A DNA stretch of 64,000 bases from an uncultured Pelagibacteraceae bacterium (lineage in GTDB: Bacteria > Pseudomonadota > Alphaproteobacteria > Pelagibacterales > Pelagibacteraceae), in NCBI GenBank assembly GCA_902581775.1, contig CACHPJ010000005.1, forward strand, positions 1-64,000. The letters run 5' to 3'. The position numbers and the translations under genes were made by a program. The notes beneath the pieces are model-generated. The model was not told the origin of the DNA, searched no databases, and was given only the letters and a program-made list of their open reading frames with translations. This document shows, piece after piece, positions 45,194 through 57,421 of this stretch (position 1 is its first letter; every line of letters starts with the position of its first letter).

Positions 45194-47380
45194 ATGGATG
45201 ATAAAAAAAATAAGAAAAAAACTTTAACAATTTCTACTAGTTTTAATAAAAAGATAGATATCTCTGCAGTAGGCAAAGGTGCAAAAAAATCCTTTTCAAT
45301 ATCAAAAAAAAAACCTTTTAGGCCACAAAAAAATTATCAAAATCCAAATACCGGAAGTGTCGGCAATAAACCAAATTTCTTAAAAAAAAATTTAAATAGG
45401 AAATTTATTGAACAACAAGCAACTAAAGCTTTTATTAAAAAAGACGATAAATCTTCTAATAAAGGAAAGATTAAATTAAAAAGTTCAATTGATAGAAGAA
45501 ATTTAAAATTAACTGTATCTAGAGCACTGAATGTTGAAGAAATAGAAATCAAGCAAAGAAGTTTAGCTTCTGTAAAAAGAGCCAGATTAAAAGAAAAAAA
45601 GAACTTACCTACAGAAGAAAAAAGGGAATTTAAGAAAATCATTCGTGACGTTAAAATTCCTGAACAGATATCTATTCAAGAACTCTCTAATCGTATGGCT
45701 GAAAGATCAAGCGATATAATCAAGTTTCTTCTTAATATGAAAGTTTTAGCAACCATCAATCACATAATCGACAAAGATACAGCTGAATATATAGTTAAAG
45801 AATTTGGACATAAACCTATCGTCGAGGAGGTACCAAAAATTGAGATTAACAAAAATATCAAACAAACTAAAATTTCAGCAAAAAATCGGGCGCCAGTTGT
45901 AACTATAATGGGTCACGTTGATCACGGTAAAACTTCTTTGCTAGATGCTTTAAGAGATACAAATGTTGTGTCAGGTGAATTTGGAGGGATAACTCAACAT
46001 ATAGGTGCCTATCAAGTAAAAACTAATAGTAAAGATCTTATCACGTTTATAGATACACCTGGTCACGCTGCTTTTACTGAAATGAGAGCAAGAGGATCCA
46101 AGGTTACTGATATAGTCGTCCTCGTAGTTGCTGCCGATGATGGTATCAAACCGCAAACTGTAGAAGCAATACAACACGCAAAAGCCGCTAAAGTGCCAAT
46201 TATAGTCGCGGTTAACAAATGTGACTTGCCAAATAAAAATATCAGTAAAATCAAAAATGATTTGATGCAATATGAATTAATCGCAGAGGATTTAAGTGGT
46301 GATACTTTATTTGTTGAAGTGTCTGCAGTTAAAAAAGATAATTTAGAAAAACTTAAAGAGAGCATTTTACTTCAATCAGAAATTTTAGATTTAAAAGCTT
46401 CATTTGACGGTCCGGCTACAGGAGTAGTTTTAGAGTCAAAAATTGATAAAGGAAAAGGACCAGTATCAACTATATTGATTTCAAATGGTCTTTTAAAAAA
46501 AGGTGACTATTTTGTTTGTGGGAACACCTGGGGAAAAATTAGAGCCATGATAAATCATGAAGGAAAAATAATCGAAAAAGCACTACCTTCGATGCCAGTT
46601 GAGATACTAGGTATGAACGATTCTGCTTTTGCAGGAGCTGAATTTTTTGTGACAGAAAACGAGGATAAAGCCAAAGAAATTATAGAATTCAAAAAAAGTG
46701 AACAAGGTTCATCTAATAAATTAATTACTAAAGACAAAAAGACATTATTTGAAGATGAAAATGAAAAAGAAGTTTTAAATATAATAATAAAATCAGATGT
46801 TCAAGGATCGAGTGAAGCGTTAAAAACTGCAATTAACAAAATCAATCATGAGGAAGTAAAGTCAAAAATTATCTTGTCAGATATTGGAATGATAAATGAA
46901 ACAGATGTTTCTTTGGCTAAAGCATCAAATGCTCTTTTAATTGGTTTCAATGTCAAACCTAATAGAGAGGCAAAAAAAATTGCAGAAGAACAGAAAGTAG
47001 ATATAAAATATTTTAATATTATTTATGAAGCTTTAGAATATGTAGAAAATAATTTGTCAGGACTTTTAGAACCTGACGTAAAAGAAATTGTCAGTGGATC
47101 TGCGGAAATACAGAAAGTATTTAGTGTTTCTAAAGCTGGAAAAATAGCTGGTTCTAAAGTTTTAAATGGAGAAATTAAAAATAAATCTAAAGCAAGATTA
47201 ATTAGGGACGGGTCTGTGGTTTATACTGGGGAAATTTCAAGCATTTTTAGGGAAAAAAATCAGGTAAAAGAGGTAAAATCTGGATTTGAATGCGGAATAG
47301 CTTTAAAAGACTTTATGGATTTTAAAGAAAAAGATATTATAGAATCCTATATCTCTGAAAAAATTGAGAGAAAAATTTGA
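45194..47380 (+). CDS. infB: Translation initiation factor IF-2
   Basis: RAPVVTIMGHVDHGKTSLLDALR; FIDTPGHAAFTEMRARG. Confidence 0.98.
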   Translation: MDDKKNKKKTLTISTSFNKKIDISAVGKGAKKSFSISKKKPFRPQKNYQNPNTGSVGNKPNFLKKNLNRKFIEQQATKAFIKKDDKSSNKGKIKLKSSIDRRNLKLTVSRALNVEEIEIKQRSLASVKRARLKEKKNLPTEEKREFKKIIRDVKIPEQISIQELSNRMAERSSDIIKFLLNMKVLATINHIIDKDTAEYIVKEFGHKPIVEEVPKIEINKNIKQTKISAKNRAPVVTIMGHVDHGKTSLLDALRDTNVVSGEFGGITQHIGAYQVKTNSKDLITFIDTPGHAAFTEMRARGSKVTDIVVLVVAADDGIKPQTVEAIQHAKAAKVPIIVAVNKCDLPNKNISKIKNDLMQYELIAEDLSGDTLFVEVSAVKKDNLEKLKESILLQSEILDLKASFDGPATGVVLESKIDKGKGPVSTILISNGLLKKGDYFVCGNTWGKIRAMINHEGKIIEKALPSMPVEILGMNDSAFAGAEFFVTENEDKAKEIIEFKKSEQGSSNKLITKDKKTLFEDENEKEVLNIIIKSDVQGSSEALKTAINKINHEEVKSKIILSDIGMINETDVSLAKASNALLIGFNVKPNREAKKIAEEQKVDIKYFNIIYEALEYVENNLSGLLEPDVKEIVSGSAEIQKVFSVSKAGKIAGSKVLNGEIKNKSKARLIRDGSVVYTGEISSIFREKNQVKEVKSGFECGIALKDFMDFKEKDIIESYISEKIERKI

Positions 47381-47778
47381 TGAAAAACAAAAGTCGATAT
47401 CCTGAGTTTAGCCAAAGACAGTTAAGAGTCGGAGAGCTTGTAAAGCAAAAATTAGGAGAAATTTTTATTAGAAATGAAGCAAAAATTCCCTCTATTAAAA
47501 CAGAGATAATAACTGTTACAGAGGTAAGAATGACCCCTGATCTAAAGACAGCCAGAGCTTATGTAATACCCCTTGGTGGAATTGACGCCGAAGAGACTGT
47601 AAGTATCTTGACTGAATACGCTCATCTTGTTAGAAAAGCACTGTCAAATAAACTTGATATCAAGTTTCTTCCTAAGATTGCATTTGTCGAAGATAAATCC
47701 TTTGAGTATGCTGAAAAGATAGAAAGATTGATCAAAAAAAATAGAGACGATGAAACAGAAAAAAAAAGATATAATTAA
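47377..47778 (+). CDS. rbfA: Ribosome-binding factor A
   Basis: SQRQLRVGELVKQKLGEIF; VTEVRMTPDLKTARAYV. Confidence 0.95.
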   Translation: MMKNKSRYPEFSQRQLRVGELVKQKLGEIFIRNEAKIPSIKTEIITVTEVRMTPDLKTARAYVIPLGGIDAEETVSILTEYAHLVRKALSNKLDIKFLPKIAFVEDKSFEYAEKIERLIKKNRDDETEKKRYN

Positions 47779-48010
47779 AAGTTTGGCAATTAATGATAAA
47801 GACGTTGGCTCGGCTGAAATTCAGATAGGTCTATTAAGTCAAAAAATCCAGAAATTAGCAGAACATTTTAAAAAATTTAAGAAAGATAAGCACTCGACTA
47901 TAGGTTTAAACAAGTCAGTTAACAGAAGAAAAAGACTTTTAAATTATTTAAAAAAAAATAATTCAGAATCTTACAATAAAGTAATCAAACAATTAAATTT
48001 AAGGAAATAA
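47750..48010 (+). CDS. rpsO: 30S ribosomal protein S15
   Basis: [16 protein letters not shown]...[15 protein letters not shown]...[10 protein letters not shown]; overlaps rbfA by 29 nt. Confidence 0.95.
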   Translation: MKQKKKDIIKSLAINDKDVGSAEIQIGLLSQKIQKLAEHFKKFKKDKHSTIGLNKSVNRRKRLLNYLKKNNSESYNKVIKQLNLRK

Positions 48011-50082
48011 TGTTTAAAATTCATAAAGAAGAAATCAAGGTTAATGGAAAAAAATTAATTTTAGAAACAGGAAGAGTCGCAAGACAAGCTGATGGAGCTA
48101 TTATTGCAACTTGTGGCGAAACTGTTGTAATTGCAACTGCAGTAGGTGCAAAAAAATTAAAAGATGGGCAGGACTATTTTCCATTATCTGTAAATTATCA
48201 GGAAAAATATTATGCAGCTGGAAAAATTCCAGGAGGCTATTTTAAAAGAGAAGCAAGACCTACTGAAGCTGAAACTTTAATTTCTAGACTTATTGATAGA
48301 CCCATAAGACCATTATTCCCCTCTAGTTTTATGAACGAGGTGCAATTGTTGCCTACTGTTTTATCTTATGATGGAGAAAATCAACCAGATATTTTATCTA
48401 TAATTGCTTCATCAGCTGCTCTTGCGATATCAGGACTTCCCTTTCAAGGTCCTATCGCTGCTAGCAGAGTTGGATATAAAGATGAAAAGTTTTTATTAAA
48501 CCCATCTATCGAAGAACTAAAAGATTCCAAATTAGATTTAGTTGTTGCTGGAACTAAAGATGCAGTTTTAATGGTGGAGTCAGAAACGTCAGGATTAACG
48601 GAAAAAGTAATGTTAGATGCAGTAAAGTTTGGACATGAAAATTTTATACCAGTAATTGAAGCAATAGAAAAATTAGCTAAAAAAGCTAGCAAACCAAAAT
48701 GGGAAGTAGAAGAAGTAGATCATTCAGATGTTAAAAAGAAAATTACTGATAAATTTGAAAAAAATCTTAGAACTGCATTTAAAGAAACAGATAAAAAGAA
48801 AAGATCAACTGCTATATCTGAAATAGAGTCCCAAGTAAAAGAAATGTTTGCTGAAGATGAAACTGTGACTGAAAATCAATCTATGGCACAATTAAAGTCT
48901 CTAGAAAAAGATATTGTTAGAACAGCGATATTAAAAGACAAAAAAAGAATCGATGGACGTGGACTATCAGATGTAAGACAAATCCAATGCGAAGTTGGAG
49001 TGCTTCCTAGAACCCATGGTTCTGCTTTATTTACAAGAGGAGAAACTCAGGCATTAGTTGTTACAACGCTAGGAATGACTGATGATGAACAAAGATTAGA
49101 AAGCCTAGAAGGAATGAAAAGATCAAGTTTCATGTTACATTATAATTTTCCTCCTTTCTCAGTAGGTGAATGCGGTAGAATTGGAACTGGTCGGAGAGAA
49201 ATTGGGCATGGTAAACTGGCATGGAGAGCGATTAATTCATCATTACCGCTTAAAGAAAATTTTCCTTACACTTTAAGAGTTGTTTCAGAAATAACGGAGT
49301 CCAACGGCTCTTCTTCAATGGCAACAGTCTGTGGAACCTCTTTGTCATTAATGGATGCCGGTGTGCCTATAAAAGAACCTGTTGCTGGTATAGCTATGGG
49401 GTTAATAAAAGAAGGAGATAAATTTTCAGTTCTGTCAGATATTTTAGGAGATGAAGATCATTTAGGAGACATGGATTTTAAAGTAGCTGGAACTAAAGAT
49501 GGCATAACTTCTCTTCAAATGGATATCAAAATTACTGGCATCACATTTGAAATCATGGAAAAAGCTTTAGATCAAGCCAAAGTTGGAAGAAAACATATTT
49601 TAGGCGAAATGAATAAAGCTCTTAAGTCCTCTAGAAAAGAATTTTCAAAACACACTCCTAAAATGGAGACTATTAAAGTTGATAAAAAAGATATTGCAAC
49701 AGTTATAGGTAAAGGAGGAGCGACAATTAGAGAAATAGTTGAGACATCAGGAGCAAAAGTAGATGTCAAAGATACTGGAGAGGTAACAGTCGCTGCGCCA
49801 GATGAAGCTTCAAGAAATAAAGCTTTAGAGTTCATTAAAAGTTTAGTTGCTAAACCTGAGATGGGAAAAATTTACAAAGGTAAAGTAGTTAAGATTATGG
49901 AATTTGGGGCTTTTGTTAACTTTTTAGGAAAACAAGATGGTTTAGTACACATTTCAGAACTAGCCGCTAAAAGAGTCGCCAAAGTAGGAGACGTTGTAAA
50001 AGAAGGTGATGAAGTTTCTGTGAAAGTTGTAGGTTTTGACAGGGGTAAAGTTAAACTATCAATCAAACAAGCTGTAGCTTAA
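48010..50082 (+). CDS. pnp: Polyribonucleotide nucleotidyltransferase
   Basis: [22 protein letters not shown] and S1 domains C-terminal. Confidence 0.98.
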   Translation: MFKIHKEEIKVNGKKLILETGRVARQADGAIIATCGETVVIATAVGAKKLKDGQDYFPLSVNYQEKYYAAGKIPGGYFKREARPTEAETLISRLIDRPIRPLFPSSFMNEVQLLPTVLSYDGENQPDILSIIASSAALAISGLPFQGPIAASRVGYKDEKFLLNPSIEELKDSKLDLVVAGTKDAVLMVESETSGLTEKVMLDAVKFGHENFIPVIEAIEKLAKKASKPKWEVEEVDHSDVKKKITDKFEKNLRTAFKETDKKKRSTAISEIESQVKEMFAEDETVTENQSMAQLKSLEKDIVRTAILKDKKRIDGRGLSDVRQIQCEVGVLPRTHGSALFTRGETQALVVTTLGMTDDEQRLESLEGMKRSSFMLHYNFPPFSVGECGRIGTGRREIGHGKLAWRAINSSLPLKENFPYTLRVVSEITESNGSSSMATVCGTSLSLMDAGVPIKEPVAGIAMGLIKEGDKFSVLSDILGDEDHLGDMDFKVAGTKDGITSLQMDIKITGITFEIMEKALDQAKVGRKHILGEMNKALKSSRKEFSKHTPKMETIKVDKKDIATVIGKGGATIREIVETSGAKVDVKDTGEVTVAAPDEASRNKALEFIKSLVAKPEMGKIYKGKVVKIMEFGAFVNFLGKQDGLVHISELAAKRVAKVGDVVKEGDEVSVKVVGFDRGKVKLSIKQAVA

Positions 50083-50087
50083 AAAAG

Positions 50088-50603
50088 TTAAATTTTATAT
50101 TCAAAATTTTGGCTTTCCTCATTTACCTGAAGCTCAGTTGCTCCGTTTCTTAAGTGAAATTTTCTAGCTAAATCAGTTAGCGGTGATAATGTCACCAATC
50201 TATTTAAATGATTTGATTTCTTAATTTTTTTGAAAACTTCCCTAACTATCAGTTTTCCTCCCCCTCTTTTTTTTGACCATACAGTGTATGCTACTGCAAT
50301 TTTTCCTACATTTTTGTCTCTTAGTGTAGATTGCAAATGTGCATCTTTGGTCATTAAATCCAATTCTTCCACATTCTTTGGAATTTCATTTGTGTAGCCA
50401 AAACACATAATTGCGCAAATTTCTTTTTTGTATTTTACACCAAATATTTTTCGACCATAACTTGTTCTAAATTTAATATCTAATTCAGGTCTAACAGGAT
50501 CCTCATTGATATTACATGATTTAAGCTCAATAAGCTCAGCTCCCTTAATCCAATCAAAAAAGTTTTCAATTTTATCTTTTACTGCTTGATTTAATTTAAT
50601 CAT
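50088..50603 (-). CDS. Uncharacterised protein with GNAT-like C-terminal half
   Basis: GKIAVAYTVWSKKRGGGKLIVREVFKKI...LARKFHLRNGATEL; no family I can name firmly. Confidence 0.55.
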   Translation of the reverse strand: MIKLNQAVKDKIENFFDWIKGAELIELKSCNINEDPVRPELDIKFRTSYGRKIFGVKYKKEICAIMCFGYTNEIPKNVEELDLMTKDAHLQSTLRDKNVGKIAVAYTVWSKKRGGGKLIVREVFKKIKKSNHLNRLVTLSPLTDLARKFHLRNGATELQVNEESQNFEYKI

Positions 50604-50670
50604 AAATTTTATATTTTTTAATTTTTTTTAGGTTTAATAAGGATTGTTATATTTGAAGTTTAGCCATGCA

Positions 50671-50692
50671 AAAATTTCAATTATGAAATATT
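50671..50692 (-). terminator. Weak intrinsic terminator of fabI overlapping its stop codon
   Basis: ATTTCA-ATTA-TGAAAT stem with T tract on the minus strand; fabI stop lies in the loop. Confidence 0.5.
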
Positions 50693-51466
50693 TTTTGGGT
50701 CTGGCATTCCAACTTTATTATAACCTGCGTCGACATAATGAATTTCCCCAGTTACACCTGAGGCTAATCCACTTAGCAAGTATAAAGCTGAATTTCCAAC
50801 ATCGTGAATATCTACATTTCTTTTCAAAAAAGAGTGATCTTCATTCCATTTATATAAGAATTTTGCATCGCCAATTGCTGAAGCAGCTAAAGTTTTAATT
50901 GGTCCAGCACTTATTGCATTCACTCTAATTTTTTTTTTGCCTAAATCTCTTGCTAAATATTTGACGCTGGCTTCAAGTGCTGATTTACAAACGCCCATAA
51001 CATTATAATTAGGAATAGCTTTAGTCGATTCGTAAGTAAGAGTTAACAAGCTTCCATTTTCTTTCATTATTTTAGAAGCTTCTTTAGCTACTTCAGTAAA
51101 TGAAAAACATGAAATGAGCATGCTTCTTAAAAAATTTTCTCTAGTAGTATTTAAATATTCTCCAGATAACTCGGACTTATCAGAGAAAGCAACAGCATGG
51201 ACCACAAAATCAATTTGACCCCAATGAGATTTTATATCTGCAAAAAGCTTAATAACTTCGTCTTTTTTTTCTACGTCACAACTAAAAGTAAGTTTTGAAT
51301 TTAATTTTTCTGCTAAAGGTATCACTCTTTTCTTTAGTGCATCACCCAGATACGTAAATGCTAGATCAGCCCCAGCCTGGGCAAGTTTTTGTGAAATTCC
51401 CCAAGCAATTGACCTTTCGTTGGCCACGCCCATTATCAATCCTTTTTTTCCTTGCATCAGATCCAT
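50681..51466 (-). CDS. fabI: Enoyl-[ACP] reductase (NADH) FabI
   Basis: GLIMGVANERSIAWGISQKLAQAGADLAFTY. Confidence 0.97.
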   Translation of the reverse strand: MDLMQGKKGLIMGVANERSIAWGISQKLAQAGADLAFTYLGDALKKRVIPLAEKLNSKLTFSCDVEKKDEVIKLFADIKSHWGQIDFVVHAVAFSDKSELSGEYLNTTRENFLRSMLISCFSFTEVAKEASKIMKENGSLLTLTYESTKAIPNYNVMGVCKSALEASVKYLARDLGKKKIRVNAISAGPIKTLAASAIGDAKFLYKWNEDHSFLKRNVDIHDVGNSALYLLSGLASGVTGEIHYVDAGYNKVGMPDPKNIS

Positions 51467-51469
51467 AAA

Positions 51470-52681
51470 TTAAATTTTTTCAAATACTAATGTTGCGTTA
51501 GTGCCCCCAAAACCAAAGCTATTTGACATGATTGAGCTAAGTTCAATATTTTTCTCAACCTTAGTTACAATAGCGTATTTTTTTGCTTCATCGTCCATAT
51601 CGCTAATATTAGCGGAAGCTGCAATAAATTTATTTTTCATCATTATTAAGCAATATATTGCTTCATGAACAGAGGTGGCTCCTAATGAGTGGCCTGCTAA
51701 AGATTTTGTAGAACTTATTTTTGGTTTATATTCTTTAAAAACTTCACCGACAGCTTTTAGTTCTGTAATGTCACCCACTGGAGTTGATGTTCCATGTGTA
51801 TTAATATAATCAATTTTATTTTTAGAGGTATTTAAAGCCATTTTCATACATCTAATTGCTCCCTCACCCGAAGGAGCGACCATATCATAACCGTCTGAAG
51901 TTGCTCCGTAACCAGTTAATTCAGAATAAATTTTTGCCCCTCTAGCTTTTGCATGCTCATATTCTTCTAGCACAAGCACACCACCTCCTCCCGAAATTAC
52001 AAAACCATCTCTCGTTTTATCATATGGCCTTGAAGCTTTTTCAGGAGTTGCATTATATTTAGATGATAATGCAGTCATAGCATCAAACATTGCTGTCATC
52101 GCAAAATGAACTTCATCACTGCCACCAGCAAAAATAATTTTTTGTTTTCCTAATTGAATTAGTTCCATAGCATTTCCTATGCAGTGGCCGCTGGTAGCGC
52201 ATGCTGAGCTAATAGTATAATTTACCCCTTTTATCTTGAATGGAACAGCTAATGTAGCAGAAGCTGTACTAGACATTGTCCTAGGAACTACAAAGGGCCC
52301 CATTCTCTTTGGACTTTTTTCTCTTGTTTTATCTGCTGCTAAAATTACGTTTTCAATTGATGGCCCCCCAGAACCCATAATCATTCCTGTAGAGGTATTG
52401 CTAACATCTTTCTCTTCTAAACCAGAGTCTACAACTGCTTCTTTCATTGCAACGTAATTGTATGCAGATCCAGGACCCATAAATCTAATAAATTTTCTGT
52501 CCACGTATTCTTCAAGCTTAATTTTAGGTTTACCATGAACATTGCTCTTTAAATTATATTCTTTATACTCCTCCGAAAACGTAATGCCCGACTTACCGTT
52601 TAATAAAGACTTGTAAACTTCATCTTGATTATTACCCAAACAAGATACAATTCCTAAGCCAGTAACTACAACTCTTTTCAT
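51470..52681 (-). CDS. fabB: 3-oxoacyl-[ACP] synthase I FabB
   Basis: [38 protein letters not shown]. Confidence 0.96.
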   Translation of the reverse strand: MKRVVVTGLGIVSCLGNNQDEVYKSLLNGKSGITFSEEYKEYNLKSNVHGKPKIKLEEYVDRKFIRFMGPGSAYNYVAMKEAVVDSGLEEKDVSNTSTGMIMGSGGPSIENVILAADKTREKSPKRMGPFVVPRTMSSTASATLAVPFKIKGVNYTISSACATSGHCIGNAMELIQLGKQKIIFAGGSDEVHFAMTAMFDAMTALSSKYNATPEKASRPYDKTRDGFVISGGGGVLVLEEYEHAKARGAKIYSELTGYGATSDGYDMVAPSGEGAIRCMKMALNTSKNKIDYINTHGTSTPVGDITELKAVGEVFKEYKPKISSTKSLAGHSLGATSVHEAIYCLIMMKNKFIAASANISDMDDEAKKYAIVTKVEKNIELSSIMSNSFGFGGTNATLVFEKI

Positions 52682-53184
52682 GATTTAAATAATCCTACTT
52701 TTAAATTTTCTGCAGTATAAATTTTTTTTCCGTCGGCGTCGAGAGTTCCATCAGCTAACCCTACTACTGCACCCTCTTTTTTAAGAATTCTTTTTATATC
52801 TATAGTATAAGTCGCCATTTTTACGTTTTTAAGAACCTCACCAGTAAATTTTACAGTACTTACTCCCAGAGCCCTTCCTTTTCCTGGTTCTCCCTTCCAT
52901 CCTAAAAAAAAACCAACTAATTGCCACATTGCGTCTAGACCTAAACATCCTGGCATGACTGGGTCTTCTTTAAAGTGACAATTAAAAAACCACATATCTT
53001 CCTTTATGTCTAATTCAGCATTAATAAATCCTTTTTTATACTTACCTGTATTTTCATCAATTTTTGTTATTCTGTCAAACATCAACATCGGAGGAAGTGG
53101 TAATTTGGCATTTCCTTTTCCGAAAAGCAATCCGTTACCACAGTCTATTAATTCTTCATAAGTGTAATTTTTTTTTTGTTTCAT
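52678..53184 (-). CDS. fabA: 3-hydroxydecanoyl-[ACP] dehydratase FabA
   Basis: [35 protein letters not shown] at 53184 likely. Confidence 0.96.
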   Translation of the reverse strand: MKQKKNYTYEELIDCGNGLLFGKGNAKLPLPPMLMFDRITKIDENTGKYKKGFINAELDIKEDMWFFNCHFKEDPVMPGCLGLDAMWQLVGFFLGWKGEPGKGRALGVSTVKFTGEVLKNVKMATYTIDIKRILKKEGAVVGLADGTLDADGKKIYTAENLKVGLFKS

Positions 53185-53217
53185 CTTGAGAGTTAACAAT
53201 TACTTGTTTTTTTGTTA

Positions 53218-53256
53218 TTATTCTATATATAAATATTATATTATTTGATAGAATAA
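53218..53256. promoter_or_regulatory. Inverted repeat TTATTCTAT-N21-ATAGAATAA in the fabA/irr divergent promoter region
   Basis: Exact 9-bp arms read from sequence. Confidence 0.6.
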
Positions 53257-53264
53257 ATTAAACA

Positions 53265-53678
53265 ATGATTAGCAAAAATAAGACATTTATAGAAAAACTA
53301 AGATCCTCGGGCTTAAGACCAACAAGACAAAGAGTAGAAATAAGTAAATTCTTGTTTAATAGAAAAAAAACTTTTCATTTTTCTGTTGATGACTTAAACA
53401 AATTGCTTAATTCTAGAAAAAAGAAAAAAATTTCAATAGCGACCCTATACAATACTGTCCATGCACTTAAAAGTGCTGGACACCTGAAAGAATTCTCGCT
53501 TGAAAACAATATATCCTACTATGACACCAATACTACTTCTCATCATCACTTCTATTTTAATGGAAAATTAACTGATATAAAAAATAAAGAAATCCATTTT
53601 AAAAAAATTCCAACCCCTCCAATAGGAAAAAAAATTAAAAACGTTGAAGTTGTAATTAAGCTAGAAAATATTAATTAG
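53265..53678 (+). CDS. irr: Irr-like Fur-family iron/heme-responsive regulator
   Basis: SSGLRPTRQRVEISKFLF; ISIATLYNTVHALKSAGHLKEF; TSHHHFYFNGKL; divergent from fabA as in alphaproteobacteria. Confidence 0.85.
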   Translation: MISKNKTFIEKLRSSGLRPTRQRVEISKFLFNRKKTFHFSVDDLNKLLNSRKKKKISIATLYNTVHALKSAGHLKEFSLENNISYYDTNTTSHHHFYFNGKLTDIKNKEIHFKKIPTPPIGKKIKNVEVVIKLENIN

Positions 53679-53702
53679 TCGCAATTTTTAATCAAAATAG
53701 TA

Positions 53703-53730
53703 TTGACAGTTACTTTAGAATAATTATAAA
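53703..53730 (+). promoter_or_regulatory. Candidate katG promoter (TTGACA-16-TATAAA) overlapping an Irr-box-like palindrome TTTAGAA-TAA-TTATAAA (53714-53730)
   Basis: Hexamers and imperfect palindrome read directly upstream of katG ATG. Confidence 0.6.
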
Positions 53731-53743
53731 CTAATTATAGTAA

Positions 53744-55927
<2,184 letters not shown>

Positions 55928-55928
55928 A

Positions 55929-56180
55929 ATGACGGAATTAACATCTGGAATTTTTAATTCAGCAAAAGACATATACAATAATAACAAGGGTTCAATTTTA
56001 AGAACAATAGTTTATACGATTGGTCACTTTGTAATAGCTATTACAGTTCTAATGTTAATAGCAGATGTATCTTTTATGATAGCTTTGACCGACGCTATAG
56101 TTGAACCATTAGCTAATGCTGTATGGTATTTTATGTTAGATAAATTTTGGGCTTCAAAAATTCAAAAAAATAAAAAATAA
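55929..56180 (+). CDS. DUF2061-like membrane protein
   Basis: SILRTIVYTIGHFVIAITVLMLI...LTDAIVEPLANAVWYFMLDKFW. Confidence 0.75.
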   Translation: MTELTSGIFNSAKDIYNNNKGSILRTIVYTIGHFVIAITVLMLIADVSFMIALTDAIVEPLANAVWYFMLDKFWASKIQKNKK

Positions 56181-56192
56181 TTTTCTCGATTA

Positions 56193-56633
56193 TTAAAGTC
56201 GACCCCAAAGACTCTCGTCTTTAATCCAACCTTTAAATTTATCAACACTCACTTTACACCAATTTTTTTTACATTTTTTTATTAAAACTAACCTACCTTT
56301 TTTTAATTTTACAACTGGTTTTGAAAAAATTGTTGGGCTACTAAATACTAGTAAATCATCATCGACAGTTATAGCCGCTTTTTTTTTAGTTAATTGAGAG
56401 ACATGAATCCAACCATTATTATTTTCATGATCTCTGATTTTTCTAAAATTTTCAGATGTGTCTTGAACTAAAACAGGTAAATATTTTTTTTTATAAAAAA
56501 TTTTTACAGGATATTCAAAGGAAGGCCCTTGTCGTAAGTTGACTTTATCGTTCCTTAAAGTTAAGAAATACTCCTCTTGAGCAAATAAAGTATTTGATAT
56601 TAAAAAAAAAATAAACGAAAATAATTTTAACAT
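56193..56633 (-). CDS. Secreted bacterial SH3-domain protein
   Basis: Signal peptide; DKVNLRQGPSFEYPVKIFYKKKYLPV; KKNWCKVSVDKFKGWIKDESLWG. Confidence 0.85.
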   Translation of the reverse strand: MLKLFSFIFFLISNTLFAQEEYFLTLRNDKVNLRQGPSFEYPVKIFYKKKYLPVLVQDTSENFRKIRDHENNNGWIHVSQLTKKKAAITVDDDLLVFSSPTIFSKPVVKLKKGRLVLIKKCKKNWCKVSVDKFKGWIKDESLWGRL

Positions 56634-57370
56634 TTATTTACACAGCTTGGATTTTTGTTAAGTTTTACTTTTCGAAAAGTTGTTTTCAAAGAGTCAAAAA
56701 TTAAAATACTTTTAGATAAATCTGATTTTATATTAAGGATAGATTTTAAAACTTCATTAGCTTGAAGGGTTCCCATCACTCCTGCTAAAGGTGAAATTAT
56801 ACCGTCTGTTTCACAATTATTTTCAAATTTTGGATATTCTGGCATAAAACATCTGAAACATGGGGTTTTTTTCTGGAAATCAAATTTAAATAAATGACCG
56901 TGAAACTTGTTAATAGCTGCTGATATTAGAATTTTTTTGAATTTTAAACTATAATCATTAATTAAGTATCTGCTCTTAAAATTATCTGTTCCATCACAAA
57001 TAATATCGTAATCTTTAATAATACTTTTAATATTTCCAACATCCACTTTTCTTTTATAAACTTTAATATTTATATTTTTATCAATTCTTTTTAATCTTTT
57101 TTCAGCTTGGAAAACTTTATATTTTCCTAAGTCAGCCTCAGTAAAAAGTATTTGTCTGTTAAGGTTTGACAACTCAATTTTATCATTATCAACAATTCCA
57201 AAATTTTTTACACCAGAATTTGCTAAATAAAGTAATAATGGACAACCTAATCCTCCAACTCCAATTATTAAAATTTTGGATGAAGCTATTTTTTTTTGTC
57301 CATTTACACCTATATCCTTTAAGATTATTTGTTTAAAATATCTTTTTAAATCGGAATTACTTAATTTCAT
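56627..57370 (-). CDS. MoeB/ThiF-family E1-like adenylyltransferase
   Basis: ILIIGVGGLGCPLLLYLANSGV; CRCFMP-type Cys cluster; CETDGIISPLAGVMGTLQANEVLK. Confidence 0.9.
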   Translation of the reverse strand: MKLSNSDLKRYFKQIILKDIGVNGQKKIASSKILIIGVGGLGCPLLLYLANSGVKNFGIVDNDKIELSNLNRQILFTEADLGKYKVFQAEKRLKRIDKNINIKVYKRKVDVGNIKSIIKDYDIICDGTDNFKSRYLINDYSLKFKKILISAAINKFHGHLFKFDFQKKTPCFRCFMPEYPKFENNCETDGIISPLAGVMGTLQANEVLKSILNIKSDLSKSILIFDSLKTTFRKVKLNKNPSCVNKC

Positions 57371-57421
57371 TTAGTTATTAATAGTGATTATTAAGATTTT
57401 TTTCCAGCTAAAATTTTTTTG

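Noticed and set aside
45971-46365. Overlapping minus-strand ORFs (99-100 aa) opposite infB
   Set aside because: Shadow ORFs of the IF-2 GTPase domain; no independent support.
50644-50898. 84-aa plus-strand ORF opposite the fabI 3' end
   Set aside because: Antisense to fabI and overlaps its terminator-like hairpin; no domain recognised.
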